9,038 nucleotides of DNA from Candidatus Kaiserbacteria bacterium (GTDB lineage Bacteria > Patescibacteriota > Minisyncoccia > Phycocordibacterales > Phycocordibacteraceae), in the NCBI GenBank assembly GCA_023267775.1, contig JAHFMQ010000024.1, forward strand, positions 1 to 9,038. The letters run 5' to 3'. Every line of letters starts with the position of its first letter. Within the stretch, counting starts at the first letter, position 1. The notes below the pieces were generated by a model. It was not told the DNA's origin. It saw only the letters and a list, made by a program, of their open reading frames with translations, and made no database searches. A program made the translations under genes and the position numbers. This document shows positions 7,382-9,038 of the stretch, one piece after another.

Positions 7382-7456
7382 TGGCGGGGGTAGCTGGGTT
7401 TGAACCAGCAGCAACCGAGACTAGGTCTTGGTGCCCACCGAGTGAGCAATACCCCC
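7382..7456 (-). tRNA. Unusual tRNA or tRNA-like gene with CUA at the anticodon position
   Basis: A 75-nt cloverleaf can be drawn: a 7-bp acceptor stem (GGGGGTA/TACCCCC), G73, encoded CCA, a 4-bp D stem (GCTC/GGGC, one G-U), a 5-bp T stem and a normal T loop TTCAAAC. The anticodon stem CCAAG/CTCGG has one A-C mismatch. Its loop ACCTAGT would place CTA at 34-36, complementary to UAG, with C rather than the near-universal U at 33. The same bases can pair further as AGAC/GTCT, leaving only CTA as a three-base loop. The D loop is one base short and lacks A21. It lies seven bases upstream of the second tRNA-like element in the same transcript. It may be an amber-reading tRNA, a pseudogene or a tRNA mimic; I cannot assign an amino acid. 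Confidence 0.5.
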
Positions 7457-7474
7457 ATTCTAAAAGAACAATAT

Positions 7475-7499
7475 AAATCGAGTGTTCGGTTCTGGCGGT
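7475..7499. repeat. Second copy of the 5S rRNA 3' end and processing-stem sequence
   Basis: These 25 bases match 7588-7612 with one difference (7485 versus 7598). The match covers the last dozen bases of 5S rRNA plus its 3' flank. This copy also matches the inverse of the 5S 5' end and leader (7708-7731) with a single C/T difference, so it could replace the true 3' strand in the 5S processing stem. It could be a leftover of a lost tandem 5S gene or part of an alternative pairing. Confidence 0.7.
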
Positions 7500-7514
7500 A
7501 ACCCGCTAGGCTCC

Positions 7515-7549
7515 CGATTTTGTTAGCCCGCATCGGGCTTAGAAAATCG
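7515..7549 (-). other. Two-part perfect hairpin in the 5S 3' spacer
   Basis: An outer 7-bp stem (CGATTTT/AAAATCG) and an inner 6-bp stem (AGCCCG/CGGGCT) are separated by a symmetric 3x3 internal loop and capped by a three-base loop. There is no T-run on either side, so it is not an intrinsic terminator. It is more likely an RNA processing or spacer structure. Confidence 0.5.
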
Positions 7550-7557
7550 CAGTGCTC

Positions 7558-7577
7558 CTCTCCCCATTTTGGGAGAG
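7558..7577 (-). other. Hairpin in the spacer downstream of 5S rRNA
   Basis: A 7-bp stem (CTCTCCC/GGGAGAG) with a six-base loop lies 23 bases beyond the 3' end of 5S rRNA. It lacks a following T-run in the direction of transcription, so a processing role is more likely than termination. Confidence 0.4.
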
Positions 7578-7587
7578 ATGTACATGG

Positions 7588-7612
7588 AAATCGAGTGCTC
7601 GGTTCTGGCGGT
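7588..7612. repeat. First copy of the 5S 3' end / processing-stem repeat
   Basis: This copy comprises the true 3' end of 5S rRNA (7601-7612) and its 3' flank (7588-7600). It is repeated with 24 of 25 bases identical at 7475-7499, and both can pair with 7708-7731 on the other side of 5S. Confidence 0.75.
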
Positions 7613-7719
7613 TAGCTACTCTCCCCATCTGAAACGATGAGTACCATCGCCGCTAGGAGGCTTGACTGCCGAGTTCGGAATGAGATCGGGTATGACCCTC
7701 CCGCCGAACCACCAGAACC
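7601..7719 (-). rRNA. rrf: 5S ribosomal RNA
   Basis: The 119-nt gene has a 13-bp terminal helix (GGTTCTGGTGGTT with AACCGCCAGAACC, one G-U) and the conserved internal blocks CATACCCGATCTCATTCCG, AACTCGG and GTCAAGCC. GCGGCGATGGTACT also fits bacterial 5S rRNA, a component of the large subunit's central protuberance. The flanks extend the terminal helix for about 11 more pairs (ATCGAGTG... with ...CACTCGAT), forming a processing stem. It is transcribed from the same strand as the 23S gene, about 140 bases downstream of it, in the usual 23S-5S order. Confidence 0.95.
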
Positions 7720-7860
7720 GAACACTCGATTGTGTTCATGAATCGTCCTTGTCAGACGATTCACGTCCCGCAGCTTTAGCTGCGTAGGACGCTACATAAG
7801 AATACGCAGATGGTATCGAAAAACAAAGTGCTGACTGACGGTGCTACACAGATTTCCGCA
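7720..7860 (-). other. 23S-5S intergenic spacer with two hairpins; no tRNA
   Basis: The spacer holds no gene. Two strong hairpins are visible: an 8-bp stem GAATCGTC/GACGATTC at 7740-7762 with a seven-base loop, and a two-part stem at 7764-7791 (CGTCC/GGACG outside, GCAGC/GCTGC around a four-base loop). These are probably processing signals. The part next to 5S forms the 5' strand of its processing stem. The exact 23S 3' end is uncertain by several bases. Confidence 0.6.
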
Positions 7861-8087
7861 CGAGAGACTGGACATATTAGTACTCCTCGGCTCCACGCCT
7901 TGCGGCGCTTCCACCTAGAGCCTATCAACCTAGTCATCTCCTAGGAGTCTCATAACGATTCCTAATCTTGGAGCACGTTTCCCGCTTATATGCTTTCAGC
8001 GGTTATCGTCACCCGACATAGCTACCCAGCAGTGCCCTTGGCAGGACAGCTGGCAGACCAGAGGTCAGTTCATCCCGGTCCTCTCGT

Positions 8088-8870
8088 CGATGCTTCCCCT
8101 ATTTCTAGGAGCTCAGACTATATCTTCATCCGTCCCACAATTGTGAGCGAGGATGGTGGCATCTTACCCATAGGAGCTGTCATTCTCTTAGGAACAATTC
8201 CTCAACCTATGAGTCTAGGTGTCTTTCAACCTAAGTCGTTACGGGGTCAAACCAAGTATCTGATACAGTTCTTCTTTTGTCTTTCTTCTCTTACTCATAT
8301 AGTTTTCGTTCTGTATGAGTAGAAGTAGACCAACAATCTTTCGTATATATCTGGGCTTCATTGTTCGGAGCGTCTGTCGCTCAAGCATATTACATGCCTG
8401 AATGAGCAGTTTCGCTTGCCTCTTCTTGAAACGGAGATGTGGCAGGAGCATTTCTACAGTCTCTCGCACTTGTGAGAATCCGTTGATGCGCAATTCTGTC
8501 ATACCGTCATTTCTTCGAGAAACATATCCACACATGAGTCGTTTTCGAATCCACAAGAGTGGTCGTTCATGGCGTGTGTCTTGGTATAAACATATCGTCG
8601 CCATAAACCGCACTCCCTTGGTCGAATCAGTACGCTTCTTTAGCTGGAGCATGAGACTTCCATCCCCATCTAAGAAGCCCGCGATATACGCAAGTTCTGC
8701 ATTCACATTTGATCGACTTCCCACGGTATTATCATAACCCGTTCTGGTCCTCAAGCGAGTCATTATCCACTGGACCGTAGAATAATGCCTCTAAGACCAG
8801 AATGGTCGTAGACTTCACCGTTATAAGCCACGTTGTCATCAGAGATCTCTCTCTGAAGTAGCAATTCTTT
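8088..8870 (-). mobile_element. Group I intron in the sarcin-ricin loop of 23S rRNA
   Basis: The 783-nt insertion separates CCTAGT from ACGAGAGGACC, after position 2656 in E. coli numbering. The borders fit group I rules: the upstream exon ends in U and the intron ends in G. TAGT can pair with GCTA at 8859-8862 as a short P1 with U-G at the splice site. A hairpin with a GAGA tetraloop (8839-8856) fits P2. The classic 3' core sequence AAGATATAGTC is at 8116-8126, and its AGTCT pairs with AGACT at 8212-8216 as P7. A P8-like hairpin lies at 8190-8202 and a P9 hairpin with a GAAA tetraloop at 8096-8111. AAGTC at 8811-8815 can pair with GACTT at 8233-8237, across the open reading frame. The intron carries a homing endonuclease gene. 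The group I assignment is strong; the subtype is not determined. Confidence 0.9.
8239..8763 (-). CDS. I-CreI-like LAGLIDADG homing endonuclease, intron-encoded
   Basis: This 174-residue protein has a single LAGLIDADG motif, YIAGFLDGDGSL (26-37), so it should act as a homodimer that cuts an intronless 23S allele to spread the intron. It resembles I-CreI along most of its length: the motif, the QDT turn near residue 61, GYVSRRNDG (79-87), and HLRFKKRQAKLL (109-120) align with the I-CreI equivalents. By this alignment D34, Q61 and K113 match catalytic D20, Q47 and K98 of I-CreI (163 residues); this is from memory, not computed. The N-terminus is about 14 residues longer, and a GTG start at residue 20 is possible, because the first part overlaps probable intron structure. 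No Shine-Dalgarno is seen. It appears intact and may be active. Confidence 0.9.
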   Translation of the reverse strand: MTRLRTRTGYDNTVGSRSNVNAELAYIAGFLDGDGSLMLQLKKRTDSTKGVRFMATICLYQDTRHERPLLWIRKRLMCGYVSRRNDGMTELRINGFSQVRETVEMLLPHLRFKKRQAKLLIQACNMLERQTLRTMKPRYIRKIVGLLLLIQNENYMSKRRKTKEELYQILGLTP

Positions 8871-8933
8871 ACTAGGGACAACCCTCCGCAAGAATCAACG
8901 CCTGTAGTAGATAGGAGACCAACCTGTCTCACG

Positions 8934-9038
8934 CATCTAGTTTATCCAGCACTAACTGTTAGTGCTGGACGTGCTCCAATTACGTGGAGGATCGGACTGT
9001 AACACCACCGGTTCTCGGTGACCAACATTCAGTCTCTA
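8934..9038 (-). mobile_element. 3' end of a second group I intron at the 23S L2593 (I-CreI) site
   Basis: Upstream of CGTGAGACAG the expected 23S sequence (…GGGTTTAGAACGT) is absent. Instead there are 105 bases resembling the 3' domain of a group I intron. GAGACTGAATG (its GACTG at 9030-9034) pairs with CAGTC at 8995-8999 as P7. A 5-bp hairpin CACCG/CGGTG (9006-9020) fits P8, CTCCA/TGGAG (8974-8989) fits P9, and an 11-bp hairpin (8945-8969) fits P9.1. The last base is G. The insertion point after U2593 is the same as the Chlamydomonas chloroplast intron that encodes I-CreI. The 5' part and any reading frame lie beyond the window. Confidence 0.8.

Larger units (their letters stand above)
7861..9038 (-). 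rRNA. rrl: 23S ribosomal RNA, 3' part, interrupted by two group I introns
   Basis: The 3' end of the 23S gene is present in pieces. Exon 8871-8933 (63 nt) starts CGTGAGACAG and ends CCCTAGT; it matches E. coli positions 2594-2656 with exactly the same length, including the CGTGAGACAG segment of the peptidyl transferase centre. Exon 7861-8087 starts ACGAGAGGACCGGG, the second half of the sarcin-ricin loop, and continues through CTGAAAGCAT, GTTGATAGGC and GTACTAAT to the 3' end. The upstream part of the gene lies outside the window. E. coli numbering is from memory, anchored on A2602 and the G2659-A2662 tetraloop. Splicing is needed to build both the peptidyl transferase centre and the elongation-factor binding loop. 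Confidence 0.93.

Noticed and set aside
7515..7549. Intrinsic terminator
   Set aside because: The hairpin is not followed by a T-run on either strand; the terminator at 7240-7267 is the clear one.
7990..8322. 110-residue plus-strand reading frame
   Set aside because: It is antisense to 23S rRNA and the intron core.
8402..8737. 111-residue plus-strand reading frame
   Set aside because: It lies antisense to the homing endonuclease, which has strong family motifs.
8732..8932. 66-residue minus-strand reading frame
   Set aside because: It crosses the 23S exon and the intron 5' domain and so is an RNA-coding region, not a protein gene.
1..9038. CRISPR array, insertion sequence or recoded TGA
   Set aside because: No spaced direct repeats or transposase are seen. 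TGA serves as a normal stop, and the genes are open without in-frame TGA.

Overview
The window looks like a chromosomal segment of an uncultivated ultra-small bacterium of the Candidate Phyla Radiation (Patescibacteria, probably a Parcubacteria-type lineage). Four things point there: compact gene packing, group I introns inside the 23S rRNA gene, a membrane-anchored protein with the 'C-DG-NQDE-G-DCGG-C--C' cysteine motif that I associate with this group, and short SecD/FolD variants. The taxonomic call is inference. The genetic code looks standard: TAA, TGA and one TAG are used as stops.

Left part (1-4284, minus strand): a membrane phosphoglycosyltransferase is followed by folD (ATGA overlap), secD, and secF, which is cut by the window edge. 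SecD and SecF form the accessory membrane complex of the Sec translocon. FolD makes one-carbon folate intermediates. The phosphoglycosyltransferase starts a surface glycan on a polyprenyl carrier.

Middle (4303-7225): a plus-strand GT4 glycosyltransferase diverges from the phosphoglycosyltransferase and may act in the same glycan pathway. It seems to lack about 45-50 residues near its C-terminus. It converges, with a 3-base overlap of the coding frames, on a RodA-type SEDS peptidoglycan polymerase. rodA lies directly downstream of a gene for a membrane-anchored, cysteine-motif protein of unknown function.

Right part (7240-9038, minus strand): this is the end of an rRNA operon. In transcription order it holds the 3' end of a group I intron at the L2593 (I-CreI) site, a 63-nt 23S exon, a complete group I intron of about 783 nt, the last 23S exon, a structured spacer, 5S rRNA, a 3' spacer with duplicated 5S processing-stem sequence, two unusual tRNA-like genes with encoded CCA, and a terminator. 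The complete intron splits the sarcin-ricin loop and encodes an I-CreI-like LAGLIDADG homing endonuclease.

The most interesting parts are the two closely spaced introns in the 23S functional core, with an I-CreI-type enzyme in the sarcin-ricin intron rather than (as far as visible) the L2593 one, and the pair of non-canonical tRNA-like RNAs at the operon end. One of these has a CUA at the anticodon position and C instead of U33. The other has a tRNA-Pro-like acceptor stem but no normal D arm or T loop. No coding gene shows a clear Shine-Dalgarno sequence, and two genes have a -10-like TATACT exactly six bases before the ATG, which suggests leaderless transcription.
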